From Nymphaea colorata (taxonomy: Eukaryota; Streptophyta; Magnoliopsida; Nymphaeales; Nymphaeaceae), in the NCBI RefSeq assembly GCF_008831285.2, contig NC_045141.1:18038848-18102847 (forward strand): a DNA stretch of 64,000 bases, read 5' to 3'. Shown one piece after another: positions 48,063 to 59,200 of this stretch; within the stretch, counting starts at the first letter, position 1, and the number at the start of each line of letters is the position of its first letter. The translations under genes were made by a program, and so were the position numbers. The notes beneath the pieces were generated by a model. It made no database searches. It had not been told where the DNA came from and saw nothing but the letters and a program-made list of their open reading frames with translations.

Positions 48063-50570
48063 GAGGCCGTGCAAACCATTTTGGTCACGGCTTCTTCTCC
48101 TCAGTTTCTTCTTGTTTTCAATTTCTCTCTCCCTCTCTCTCTCTCTCTCTCTATCTCTATCTTCCTGCGTGAGTGCTGTTTTCTGGTTACAGATATTGGT
48201 GCTAGATTTCTATCACAGCTCCCCCATCTGGCCTCAAAATGCTGGAAGAAACATGAACTTTCTATAATGAAAAATACACCTTAAGTAGTCAACCATTTAG
48301 TTAACTATTGGCATCATGTTCTGGCACTTTTCAAATATTGCATGATTTTAGTAGTCATTCATTCTGTCTCACACATAATTTGCTAAAACTGAATATTATA
48401 CCGATGCATCTAATTAGTCATACATTGGTTGTGTCAACTAGTCAGTCACTTATTTTATTTGCATCTAATTGACATTTTCAACTTGATGGTAAGGACGTCG
48501 ATTCATCAAGATCCTTGAATAATTCTTGCATCTCACGAGATTGCTTTCCCTGCTGTTGTACAGGTTTCCTCGTATCTTGTGTACTCATAATGAGACAATA
48601 ACGCATCATTTACATCTTATCCCTTGAGTGCTCATTCATACAAAGAGGCAAGATGTGCAAGATTGTCAATAATAATCCCAAACAAAGTCCCTGTTCGTTC
48701 ATCACTATTCGCCAAGAATAATGCGCTCCCACAAGCAACATCCACTACTTTCCCACGACAACCAAAAAACCATTTATATTAATTGCACCTAATTGACATT
48801 TTCAGCTTGATGGTGGAGACATTGTCTCAGCAAGATCCTTGAACAGTTCCCAGGTCTCACGGGACTGCTTCACCCACTTGTTGTACGGGGTTCATTGTAT
48901 TTTTTCTAACCTAGTTCGAATTAACTAAACATTTTTTTTTAAAAAAAAAAAAATCTTTTTTACATCTCTCATGCACTAATTTGAACATTGCCCATTGATT
49001 CAACCAATATTTTTGTCTTATCTTTCATTGTAAAAGAAACAAACAAACCTTAAAGGCATCATATCCAAAATTCTTGATACGCACATCTTATATCATATTT
49101 CCAAATGAAATTCGTCAAGATGACAACAAGGGTCTTCACAAACATTTTCATAAAATGTTTGTAATATTTTTCATCAGCAAAAATTCAGCAGCTCCCCCAT
49201 CTGGTCTCAAAATGTTGAAGGAGGCATGATCTTTCTATAGTAAAAAATACACCTTAAGTAGAAGAACATTTAGTTAATTATTCACATCATGTTCTCGCAC
49301 GATTCTAATATTGCATGTTTTTCATGATAATTCCTTTGTCTCACACAAAACCTCCTAAAACTAACCATTATACTGATGCATCTAGTTGGCATGCATTGAT
49401 TGTGTTATCTAGTTGCAAGGCATCACGAGACTGCTTTCTCTATTGTTGTATGTTCATCGTATCTTTTGTGCTCATAATGAGACGATCACACGTTGTTTAC
49501 ATCTCATCCAATGAGCGCTCCTCGAGTTATACGTATTGCTCTCTTTTGTCATGACAATAAGGTGAGATGCACAAGATTGTCAATAATAATCCAAAACAAA
49601 GTCTATGTTTGTTCATCACTATTCGTCAAGAATGCGCTTCCACTGGCAACATCCACTACTTTCCCATGACAACCAGCCAATCATTTATATTAATTGCACC
49701 TAATTTACATGTTGAGTTTGATGGTGGGGACGTTGGCTCGTCAAGATACTTGAACGGTTCCCAAGTCTAAGGGATTGCTTTCCCCTTTCGTTGTATGGGG
49801 TTCATCATATTTTTTTCGTCCACAAAAATTGAGTAGCCTTCCCATATGATCTAAAAATGCTGGAGGAGGCATGATCTTTCTTTAGTGAAGAATACACCTT
49901 AAGTAGTTGAACATTTAGTTAACAACTCACATCATGTTCTCGCACTTTTCTAGTATTGCATACTTTTCATTATCATTTCTTTTGTCTCACACACAACCAC
50001 CTAAAACTGACCAATGATGCATATAGATGGTCACACAATGGTTGTATCAACCAGTCAGTCATTTATTTCAATTGTATATAATTGACATTTTTAACTTGAT
50101 GGTAGGGACGTTTCATCAAGATCCTTGAGCAGTTCCCATGTCTCACGGGACTGCTTTCCTTATTTTTGAACAAGGTTCATCATATCTTTTGTGCTCATAA
50201 TGAAAGGATCACACATCATTTACACCTAATCCCTTGAGCGCTCCTTCCGTTGTATGTGTTGCTCTCTTTTGCAATGACAATGAAGTGAGATGCACAAGAT
50301 TATCAATAATAATCTTAAACAAAGTCTGTCTGTTCAGCACTATTCGTCAAGAATGTGCTCCCACATGCAACACCCGCTACTTTCCCACGACAACGAGAAA
50401 ACATTTACATTAATTGCACCTAATTGACATTTTGACCTTAATGATAGGGGCGTTGCCTCATCAAGATCTTCGAACAGTTCCCAAGTCTCACGGTACAGTT
50501 CCCCCCTCTTGTTGTACGGGCTTCATCATTTCTTCTCTACCCTAGTTTTGTTTAACTATATAGATTTGTA

Positions 50571-50972
50571 CAGGGTTCACCGCATCTTTTGCACTAATAA
50601 ATCAAGTACCTTGAGCAGATTTTAGGTCTTACGGGACTGTTTCCCCTCTTGTTGTACATGGTTCATCTCATCTTTTGCACTTACAAAGAGATGATCACAT
50701 ATAAACTCTTAAAACTGACCATTATACCAACGCATCAAGTTGGCCATGCATTTTAAACTTGAAGGACGGGATGTTCCTTCATCAAGAACCTTGAGCAGAT
50801 CTCGAGTCTCACGGGACTATTTCCCCTTTTGTTGTACATGGTTCATCGCATCTTTTGCACTCATAATGAGATGAACACATATAAACTCCTAAAACTGACC
50901 ATTATATCGATGCATCAAGTTGGCCACGCATTGGTTGGGTCAATCAGTCAGTCATTTATTTCAATTACATTG
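50571..50972. repeat. Satellite monomers left of copia element 2
   Basis: About two monomers of the ~230-bp satellite (landmarks TCTTACGGGACTG at 50629 and TCTCACGGGACTA at 50807). They lead into the interrupted monomer TTTATTTCAATTACATTG. The same monomer continues at 56211 after the copia insertion. This marks the edge between the diverged composite repeats and the more uniform array. Confidence 0.8.
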
Positions 50973-51257
50973 TGTAGAAACACGAACCACAAGGAGAGAG
51001 CAGAGAAAGAACACACAATATACGTGGAAAACCTCAGAAAGAGGTGAAAAACCACGGGGAAGCTCTGACCTAGGGGCAAACCGCAACCCTAGGAGAGAGA
51101 AAATTATATTCACTTAACTTAACAATTACATGTAAGTGAAGAATATATAGGAGGGAGAGAAAGAGTGCCGCCTAGGGTACCGAGTCCGCCTCGGTATCCG
51201 TGCCCATAGGACCGGGTCCATATATGGACCCGGTTCCCAATACAATATATTCTAACA
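50973..51257 (-). repeat. Left LTR (3' LTR) of copia element 2
   Basis: Differs from the right LTR at two sites (G here, A in the right copy: near 51036 and 51174). Contains a perfect 24-bp palindrome at 51211-51234. The pol stop codon lies within it. Confidence 0.97.
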
Positions 51258-53081
51258 CTCCCCCTCAAGCTTGGCATACATGTCAAACATGCCAAGCTTG
51301 CTAACATTTTTCTCAAATTGAGATGTACATAAAGACTTAGTTAAGACATCTGCAACTTGATCTTCAGACTTCATATAGGGCAGAATCAACTCCTTTGAAT
51401 CTATGCGTTCCCGTATGAAGTGACGATCGATCTCCACATGTTTGGTCCTGTCGTGCATGACCGGATTGTTTGCCAAGTTAATCGCAGACTTGTTGTCACA
51501 ATACATCCTCATCTTCTCTTCCATTTTAACCCCAATATCTGCTAAAAGAATTTTGAGCCATAACATCTCTGTAACCCCCATAGCAACCGCCCTGTATTCA
51601 GCCTCAGCACTGGACCTGGAACAAACTTCTTGACGTTTACTTCTCCATACCACAAGGTTACCTCCAAGAAATATGCAGTATCCTGTGGTAGACCTCCTAG
51701 TATCTGTGCATCCTGCCCAGTCGGCGTCAGAGTATCCTTCAATGCTTAGTTGATCTTGCCGAGTGTAGAGTAGTCCTTTCCCTGGGTCATTCTTTAAGTA
51801 TCCCAATACTCTTTCAGCACTTTTCCAATGACAATCAGTAGGAGCATGCATAAACTGACTTAACACACCCACAGCATACGTAATATCTGGGCGAGTAAGA
51901 GTGAGATAAATAAGTTTACCAACCAGACGCTGATACCTCCCTTTTCCTTCCTCATCCAAGATAGTCCCAGTTTTGATACTTATCCTTGTGCCAGACTCCA
52001 TTGGGGTAAGAAAGGGCCTGCATCCCAGTTTACCTGTCTCTTTTAGAAGATCCAACGTGTATTTTCTTTGGCTCATAACAAGCCCAGTCTCAGATCGCGC
52101 GATCTCAATCCCCAAGAAATACCTTAGTTTACCCAGATCTTTGAGATCGAATTCTGCAGCTAACGTTTCTTTCATCTTCCTTTTCTCCCCCTCGTCGTCG
52201 CCTGTGACAATCATATCATCAACATATACAAGTAAAAGGCTCACCAGACCATTTCTCTGCTTGATGAAGAGGGTGTGATCACCATTTCCCTGTTTATACC
52301 CATTAGTCTTCATTACAACCCTTAGTCTTTCAAACCAAGCTCTAGGGGATTGCTTGAGACCATACAAAGCTTTCTTGAGATAGCAACACTTCCCGTTCCG
52401 AGCATACCCAGGCGGCATGCTCATATAGACTTCTTCCTCAAGGTGACCATTCAAGAAGGCGTTCTTTACATCAAGTTGGTCCATTCTCCACTTCTTTTGC
52501 ACTGCAAGAGCTAAGATGACCCTTACGGTCTTCAGTTTCGCCACGGGAGCAAACGTCTCAAGATAGTCAATCCCATATTTCTGGCTAAACCCTTTAGCAA
52601 CAAGACGAGCTTTATAGCGTTCTACAGTGCCATCAGGTTTGTACTTCACATTAAACACCCACTTGGAGCCAACTAAGTGAGTTCCCTTGGGGATATCAAC
52701 AACCTCCCACGTATTGTTCTTTTCCAGGGCGTCCATCTCTTCTGTCATGGCCTGTAGCCATTTACGATCCTTCCTTGCATCTTCCACTGACCTGGGAATA
52801 ACAGCCATAGATAAAGAGGTAACAAAGCACTTGTAGTCTTTACTGAGTTTTGCATATGAAACAAATCTCTGAATAGGATGAGAAGTACATGACCTGGTGC
52901 CCTTGCGCAGAGCTATGGGAAGTTCTTCATTCATTGGACTTGGATCATCCGGGGAGGTCACAAGATTGGGAAGATTGGGATTGGTAACATCAACATCTTC
53001 CATCACATCCTTCTTCTTCTTGCTGTAAACCTGACCAAATAGGTGATCGCGAGACTGTTCTTCCACAGGGCCCCCCTCCAT
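51252..53081 (-). CDS. Copia element 2 reverse transcriptase-RNase H
   Basis: 609-codon open frame directly after a TAG that separates it from gag-protease-integrase in the same frame. Motifs: KWVFNVKYKPDG (140-151), YKARLVAKGF, DQLDVKNAFLNG (201-212), ALYGLKQSPRAW, and the catalytic YVDD at 286-289. RNase H follows: SDADWAG (451-457), SSAEAEYRA (490-498), YCDNKSAINLANNP and KHVEIDRHF (548-555). All catalytic acidic residues expected for copia RT and RNase H are present. The last Cys codon and the stop TAG lie in the 3' LTR. Whether it is translated depends on read-through, or on an intact relative supplying protein in trans. Confidence 0.93.
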   Translation of the reverse strand: MEGGPVEEQSRDHLFGQVYSKKKKDVMEDVDVTNPNLPNLVTSPDDPSPMNEELPIALRKGTRSCTSHPIQRFVSYAKLSKDYKCFVTSLSMAVIPRSVEDARKDRKWLQAMTEEMDALEKNNTWEVVDIPKGTHLVGSKWVFNVKYKPDGTVERYKARLVAKGFSQKYGIDYLETFAPVAKLKTVRVILALAVQKKWRMDQLDVKNAFLNGHLEEEVYMSMPPGYARNGKCCYLKKALYGLKQSPRAWFERLRVVMKTNGYKQGNGDHTLFIKQRNGLVSLLLVYVDDMIVTGDDEGEKRKMKETLAAEFDLKDLGKLRYFLGIEIARSETGLVMSQRKYTLDLLKETGKLGCRPFLTPMESGTRISIKTGTILDEEGKGRYQRLVGKLIYLTLTRPDITYAVGVLSQFMHAPTDCHWKSAERVLGYLKNDPGKGLLYTRQDQLSIEGYSDADWAGCTDTRRSTTGYCIFLGGNLVVWRSKRQEVCSRSSAEAEYRAVAMGVTEMLWLKILLADIGVKMEEKMRMYCDNKSAINLANNPVMHDRTKHVEIDRHFIRERIDSKELILPYMKSEDQVADVLTKSLCTSQFEKNVSKLGMFDMYAKLEGEC

Positions 53082-55550
53082 CTAACTGTCTCTGTCCTCA
53101 CTGACAACGTTTTCCACACTTGGAGAACTCACCGTATAATCCAAGAAATCCATGAACTGAATCAACTGATGCGAAGAATACTCTTCCCTTCTGTCACCTA
53201 AACACTCCCCCTGAAGAGGATTCGCAGGAAAGTATGCCTCATGTTCATGAAAGGTCATATCCCTGGAGACATATACTCTGGAAGTGCTAGGGTCAACACA
53301 CCTGTATCCCTTCTGGGTGGAGGAATATCCCAAGAAGACTGCTTTGATGGACCGAGGATCAAGTTTCTTGAGAGTGGGACTATGATCATGGACAAAACAA
53401 ACACACCCAAACACTCGAGGGGTTAGAGGCCAGGGATTCTGAGTGGGCCACAACACAGAATAAGGGGAATGACCATCCAACACACGAGTAGGCATACGGT
53501 TGATAAGGTGGGCACTAGTGAGAAGTGCGTCCCCCCAGTACCTCTTAGGGACATGACGTTGAAACATAATTGCCCGGGTAACATTCAACAAATGACGGTT
53601 TTTTCTTTCAGCCACGCCATTCTGAGGAGGGGTGTAGCTACAGGATGTTTCATGAATAATACCCTTGCTTCGCAAGAAGTCATCAAGGGATTGGGAGACA
53701 TATTCTCGGGCATTGTCAGTGCGGAAGGCTTGAACAGTGGTCTGGAATTGAGTTTCGACAAATGCCACAAAGTTTTTGACAATGTCGGGAACTTCACTAC
53801 GTTCTTTCAACAGATACACGAACGTACACCGGGAGTAGTCATCAATAAGAGTCATAAAATAGTGAAAGGCACGACAAGTGGGTACTCCCGAAGGACCCCA
53901 AACATCAGAGTGAACCAAAGCAAAAGGACGGTTGGCTTTATTGAACGAAATAGGGTACGAGGCCCTAACATGCTTAGACAACTGACACACTTCACAGGCG
54001 AAGGTGTCCAAAGAAACAGAATGAAACATCCTAGGAAACAACTTTCTAAGCAACTGGAAGGGAAGATGACCAAGTCTCTCGTGCCAACGCATAATGACGG
54101 ATCTGGCCTCCACGCCAGGCAACTGACCACTGGTGGCTGAAATCAAAGCAGAAGCAACTCGAACGGGCAGTCTGTAGAGCCCATCAATAGCCGAACCAAT
54201 CCCAATCTTCTGCCCCGTCCCCAAGTCCTGCAGGAAACAACAATCAGCAGAGAAAATTAGATTACAGTTTAGCTCTTTGGTAATACTGCTGACAGATAAC
54301 AAATTTACGGGAATATTGGGAACATGCAGGGCATTATGAAGACAATATTTGTTCAGTAGTGATAAACTCCCTTTTCCAGCCACAGAGATAGAAGAACCAT
54401 CAGCCATAGACACACGCTGCTGCCCAGAGGTCAACTTGTACTCTTGAAACATCGTAGGGTCCCCTGTCATATGATGAGTAGCCCCACTGTCAACAATCCA
54501 ATCACCGAGAGAAGAATTACCTTGATCACTAGTAGCAACCAGAGCCTGGGCTAACTTAGCACCCTCAGAAGTAGAAGCATCATCCTGGGTAGACAACCGA
54601 CTAATGTAGGCTTGCAACTCTCTGAGTTGATCTGAGGAGAGCTTGGATTTGGCAACATTGGACAACCCCGGGCTAGGCTCTGGCACAGAAGAGGCTCGGC
54701 GATGAGGAGGAGGACGACCGCGGACGAGACGCTTCTCAGGATGAAGATCCCAACAAAAATCAACAGGATGACCCACTTTGTTGCAATGGCTGCATCGTCG
54801 AGTAGGACGCTGCCCCGTCCCAGAAGTATGGCTCACAAAGGCTGCTGGAGAACTCCCCTGATGGGAGTCAATATGCATAATCTGGCGCCGTTGCTCCTCA
54901 GACTCAATACGGGCATACACCTCTTCGATTCCAGGAATCTCATCACAGTTAAGAATCTGGCTTCGAATGGTTTCAAACTCATCACGCAAGCCTCCAAGGA
55001 AGATAAAGGTGCGGTCCATCCATTCCTTTTCCCAATACAGGGCATGATCTACACCACATTTCCAGTCATCATTCACATGATAGTCAAGTTCCTCCCATTT
55101 GGTCTTCAGGGCGGCATAGAAGGAGGCAACAGATAAATCTCCCTGTTTAAGAGCATATATGCTACGTTTGATTTGATAGGCACGTAAAACACGCTTCTTA
55201 CGACCATACATACGGGCAAGAACAGTCCACATATCATACGCCGTCGATTTACGCAAGATCAAAGGCTGAATATCTGCGGAAACCGAACTAATAATCCATA
55301 CTTTTACCTGACTATCCTCCAACGCCCAGGTCGGCCATTGCGAATCAGTTTTAGAAGGTGCAGGCTTCTCCCCAGTGATATAGTGCAGGCGACCACGACT
55401 AGTAATTCCGATTTCTAGGGCAGCAGACCACGAGAGATAGTTATCCTTATTCAGCCGAATGGAGGTGACATGAACAGGCAAGTTCTCACCCTTGGTATTG
55501 CTGCCCGTGTCGAGGGCATCATCAAGCTTGGGCATCGCTGCATCAGCCAT
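53082..55550 (-). CDS. Copia element 2 gag-protease-integrase
   Basis: 822-aa frame from the ATG at 55550 to the TAG at 53082-53084. The frame extends four codons further, but only to a TTG. Gag (about 20-225) includes LNKDNYLSWSAALE and ALEDSQVKVWIISSV. The zinc knuckle CSHCNKVGHPVDFC is at 253-266. The protease active site DSGA is at 354-357. The integrase zinc finger is H490, H495, C519, C522, and the catalytic triad is D549, D612, E648 (HSDVWGPS, RTDNAREY, NGVAERKNRH). All key residues are present and no frameshift occurs. Lineage within copia not assigned. Confidence 0.94.
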   Translation of the reverse strand: MADAAMPKLDDALDTGSNTKGENLPVHVTSIRLNKDNYLSWSAALEIGITSRGRLHYITGEKPAPSKTDSQWPTWALEDSQVKVWIISSVSADIQPLILRKSTAYDMWTVLARMYGRKKRVLRAYQIKRSIYALKQGDLSVASFYAALKTKWEELDYHVNDDWKCGVDHALYWEKEWMDRTFIFLGGLRDEFETIRSQILNCDEIPGIEEVYARIESEEQRRQIMHIDSHQGSSPAAFVSHTSGTGQRPTRRCSHCNKVGHPVDFCWDLHPEKRLVRGRPPPHRRASSVPEPSPGLSNVAKSKLSSDQLRELQAYISRLSTQDDASTSEGAKLAQALVATSDQGNSSLGDWIVDSGATHHMTGDPTMFQEYKLTSGQQRVSMADGSSISVAGKGSLSLLNKYCLHNALHVPNIPVNLLSVSSITKELNCNLIFSADCCFLQDLGTGQKIGIGSAIDGLYRLPVRVASALISATSGQLPGVEARSVIMRWHERLGHLPFQLLRKLFPRMFHSVSLDTFACEVCQLSKHVRASYPISFNKANRPFALVHSDVWGPSGVPTCRAFHYFMTLIDDYSRCTFVYLLKERSEVPDIVKNFVAFVETQFQTTVQAFRTDNAREYVSQSLDDFLRSKGIIHETSCSYTPPQNGVAERKNRHLLNVTRAIMFQRHVPKRYWGDALLTSAHLINRMPTRVLDGHSPYSVLWPTQNPWPLTPRVFGCVCFVHDHSPTLKKLDPRSIKAVFLGYSSTQKGYRCVDPSTSRVYVSRDMTFHEHEAYFPANPLQGECLGDRREEYSSHQLIQFMDFLDYTVSSPSVENVVSEDRDS

Positions 55551-55925
55551 CGCAATCCCCAAAGGTCACAACCGGCGGCAGAGAGGGCGCAACCCACGGC
55601 GGCGGAAACAAGACACCCGGCGGCGGCGCAGCTAACCCAGCACTGGGAACAGCGACGATAACCCAGGCGACGGCGGTGCTGGGAGCAGCGACGGCGACCG
55701 GGCAGGGCAGCGCTGGGAACCACGGCGGCGGCGCTGGGAACGATGGACGGCGGCGGCGTTCCTGGACGGCGTCAGACGGCGTCAGCACTGCAAACAGCAA
55801 CAGCAGCGGCACTGGGAACAGTGTCGGCGGCGGTGCTGGAAACGGCAACGGAGGCGGCACGTGAACGGCGGAAAAAACACTACTTGCACACCAACGATCT
55901 CACACGCGGTGGCTCTGATACATTG
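55551..55925 (-). other. GC-rich leader of copia element 2
   Basis: Untranslated leader between primer site and gag, dominated by CGGCGG and GCTGGGAAC repeats. Its GC-rich repetitive character parallels the leader of copia element 1, though the repeats differ. Overlapping frames on both strands are not genes. Confidence 0.7.
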
Positions 55926-56210
55926 TGTAGAAACACGAACCACAAGGAGAGAGCAGAGAAAGAACACACAATATACGTGGAAAACCTCAAAAAGAGGTGA
56001 AAAACCACGGGGAAGCTCTGACCTAGGGGCAAACCGCAACCCTAGGAGAGAGAAAATTATATTCACTTAACTTAACAATTACATGTAAGTGAAGAATATA
56101 TAGGAGGGAGAGAAAGAGTGCCGCCTAAGGTACCGAGTCCGCCTCGGTATCCGTGCCCATAGGACCGGGTCCATATATGGACCCGGTTCCCAATACAATA
56201 TATTCTAACA
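55926..56210 (-). repeat. Right LTR (5' LTR) of copia element 2
   Basis: Promoter-bearing LTR in element orientation. On minus, a TATATATTC box lies about 185 bp after the LTR start, within CTCCTATATATTCTTC. The 24-bp palindrome is at 56164-56187. Confidence 0.96.
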
Positions 56211-59200
56211 CATTGAATTGACAATATTAACTTGATCGAAGTGACCTTGCTTCATCAAGATCCTTCCGTAGTTCCCAGGTCTCACGGGACTGTTTCCCCT
56301 CTTGTTGAACAGGGATCAACGCATCTTTCGCACACATAATGAGATAATCACACATAAACTCTTACAACTGACCATTATACCAATGCATCAACTTGGCCAT
56401 GCATTAGTTGGGTCAATCAGTCAGTCATTTATTTCAATTACAATGAATTGACAATATTAACTTGATCGAGGTGACCTTGCATCATCAAGATCCTTCTGCA
56501 GTTCCTAGGTCTCACGGGACTGTTGCCCCTCTTGTTGAACAGGGATCAGCGCATCTTTCGCGCACATAATCAGATGATCACACATAAACTCTTAAAACTG
56601 ACCATTATACCGATGCATCAAGTTGGCCATGCATTGGTTATTTCGATTGCATCTAATTGACATTTTTTAACTTGATGCAGGGAACGTTGCTTCATCAAGT
56701 ACCATGAGCAGTTCTTAGGTCTCACGGCACTGTTTTTCCTCTTGTTAAACAAGGTTCATCGACGTCTTTCGCACTTACAACGAGATGTTCACACATAACC
56801 TCTTAAAACTAACCATTATACTGATGCATCAAATTGACCATGCATCGGTTGTGTCAATCAATCAGCCATGATTTGGTTATTTCGATTGCATCAAATTGAC
56901 ATTTTTTAACTTGATGCAGGGGATGTTGCTTCATCAAGTACCTTGAGCAGTTCCCAGGTCTCACGGGACTGTTTTCCTTATAGTTGAACAAAGTTCATCG
57001 ACATCTTTTGCGCTTACAATGAGAGTTTCACACATAACCTCCTAAAAATGCCCATTATACTGACGCATCAAGTTGGCCATGCAGTGGTTGTGTCAATCAG
57101 TCAGTCATTTATTTCAATTGCACTGAATTGACAATTTTAACTTGATCGAGGTGACCTTGCTTCATCAAGATTAATGAGAAGTTCCCAAGTCTCACGGGAC
57201 TGTTTTCCCTCTTGTTGTACATGGTTCATCGCATCTTTTGCACTCATAATGAGATGAACACATATAAACTCCTAAAACTGACCATTATATCGATGCATCA
57301 AGTTGGCCATGCATTGGTTGGGTCAATCAGTCAGTCATTTATTTCAATTACATTGAATTGACAATATTAACTTGATCGAGGTGACCTTGCTTCGTCAAGA
57401 TCCTTCCGCAGTTCCCAGGTCTCACGAGACTGTTTCCCCTCTTGTTGAACAGGGATCAACGCATCTTTCGTGCACATAAGGAGATGATCACACATAAACT
57501 CTTAAAACTGACCATTATACACATAAACTCTTAAAACTGACCATTATACTGATTCATCAAGTTGGTCATGCATTGGTTGTGTCAATCAATCAGCCATGCA
57601 TTGATTATTTCGATTGCATCTAATTGACATTTTTTAACTTGACGCAGGGAACGTTGCTTCATCAAGTACCATGAGCAGTTCTCAGGTCTCACAGGACTGT
57701 TTTCTCTCTTGTTAAACATTGTTCATCGATGTCTTTTGCGCTCACAACGAGATGTTCACACATAACCTCTTAAAACTGACCATTATACCGATGCATCAAG
57801 TTGGCCATGCATCGGTTGTGTTAATCAATCAGACGATTTGGTTATTTCAATTGCATCTAATTGACATTTTTTAACTTGACGCAAGAGATGTTGCTTCATC
57901 AAGTACATTGAGCAGTTCCCAGGTCTCACGGGAATGCTTTCCCTCTTGTTGAACAGAGTTCATCAACATCTTTTGCGCTCACAATGAGAGTTTCACACAT
58001 AACCTCCTAAAACTGCCCATTATACCGACGCATCAAGTTGTCCATGCAGTGGTTGTGTCAATCAGTCAGTCATTTATTTCAATTGCACTGAATTGACAAT
58101 TTTAACTTGATCGAGGTGACCTTGCTTCATCAAGATTATTGAGAAGTTCCCAAGTCTCACGGGACTGTTTTCCTTGTTGTTGTACATGGTTCATCCCATC
58201 TTTTGCACTCATAATGAGATGAACACATATAAACTCATAAAACTGGCCATTATATCGATGCATCAAGTTGGCAATGCATTGGTTGGGTCAATCAGTCAGT
58301 CATTTATTTCAATTACATTGAATTGACCATATTAACTTGATCGAGTTGACCTTGCTTCGTCAAGATCCTTCCGCAGTTCCCAGGCCTCACGAGACTGTTT
58401 CCCCTCTTGTTGGATAAGGATCAACGCATCTTTCGCGCACATAAGGAGATGATCACACATAAACTCTTAAAACTGATCATTATACCATTGCATCAAGTTG
58501 GCCATGCATTGGTTGTGTCAATCAGTCAGCCATGCATTGGTTATTTCGATTGCATCTAATTGACATTTTTAAACTTGATGCAGGGAACGTTGCTTCATCA
58601 AGTACCATGAGCAGTTCACAGGTCTCACGGGACTGTTTTCCCTCTTGTTAAACATGGTTCATCAACGTCTTTTGCGCTCACAACAAGATGTTCACACATA
58701 ACCTCTTAAAACTGACCATTATACCGATGCATCAAGTTGGTCATGCATTGGTTGTGTCAATCAATCAGCCATGATTCGGTTCTTTCGATTGCATCTAATT
58801 GACATTTTTTAAATTGATGCAGGGGATGTTGCTTCATCAAGTACCTTGAGCAGTTCCCAGGTCTCACGGGACTGTTTTCCTTATAGTTGAACAAAGTTCA
58901 TCGACATCTTTTGCGCTCACAATGAGAGTTTCACACATAACTTCCTAAACCTGCCCATTATACCGACGCATCAAGTTGGCCATGCATTGGTTGTATCAAT
59001 CAGTCAGTCATTTATTTCAATTGCACTGAATTGACAATTTTAACTTGATCAAGGTGACCTTGCTTCATCAAGATTATTGAGAAGTTCCCATGTCTCACGG
59101 GACTGTTTCTCCTCTTGTTGTACATGGTTCATCAAATCTTTTGCACTCATAATGAGATAACACATATAAACTCCTAAAACTGACCATTATATCGATGCAT

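Larger units (their letters stand above)
47758..48215 (+). mobile_element. Solo LTR
   Basis: 458-bp insertion starting TGTTAAAATA and ending TTTCTATCA, flanked by CAGCT at 47753-47757 and 48216-48220. Removing it with one CAGCT restores the composite-repeat motif CAGCTCCCCCATCTGG present in the neighbouring units. It has an LTR-like layout: upstream tandem repeats, a TATA box at 48055-48062, then a CT-rich leader. No internal region or second LTR is present, so it is the product of recombination between LTRs. Family unknown; it does not match the three LTR types elsewhere in the window. Confidence 0.85.
46919..50570. repeat. Diverged composite repeats, 0.65-1.0 kb units
   Basis: At least four units begin with CAGCTCCCCCATCTGGTCTC or a variant: 46919, 47753 (split by a solo LTR and resumed at 48216), 49189 and about 49833. 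Each contains AAATACACCTTAAGTAG, ATTTAGTTAAC...CATCATGTTCTCGCAC, a satellite-like segment (GATGCATCTAATTGG through TCACGAGACTG) and a block with GCAACATCCACTACTTTCCC. The satellite-like segment corresponds to one monomer of the array further right. Units are diverged and vary in length by deletions. No reading frame is conserved between them. Confidence 0.7.
50973..56210 (-). mobile_element. Ty1/copia LTR retrotransposon 2, young, in satellite
   Basis: 5238-bp element in minus orientation. The two 285-bp LTRs (50973-51257 and 55926-56210) differ at only two sites. Termini are TGTAG and CTAACA. The target duplication CATTG is at 50968-50972 and 56211-56215, inside a satellite monomer. The primer-binding region next to the right LTR reads TGTATCAGAGCC (initiator tRNA-Met with one mismatch). 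The polypurine tract TTGAGGGGGAG borders the left LTR. Coding content is complete in copia order: gag, protease, integrase, RT, RNase H. The frame has a single TAG. It is the youngest insertion in the window. Confidence 0.97.

Noticed and set aside
53469-54140. 223-codon plus-strand frame inside copia 2
   Set aside because: Opposite to the intact integrase frame with all catalytic motifs; a shadow.
55551-55562. Upstream TTG start for copia 2 gag
   Set aside because: Non-ATG codon; the in-frame ATG at 55550 is the natural start.
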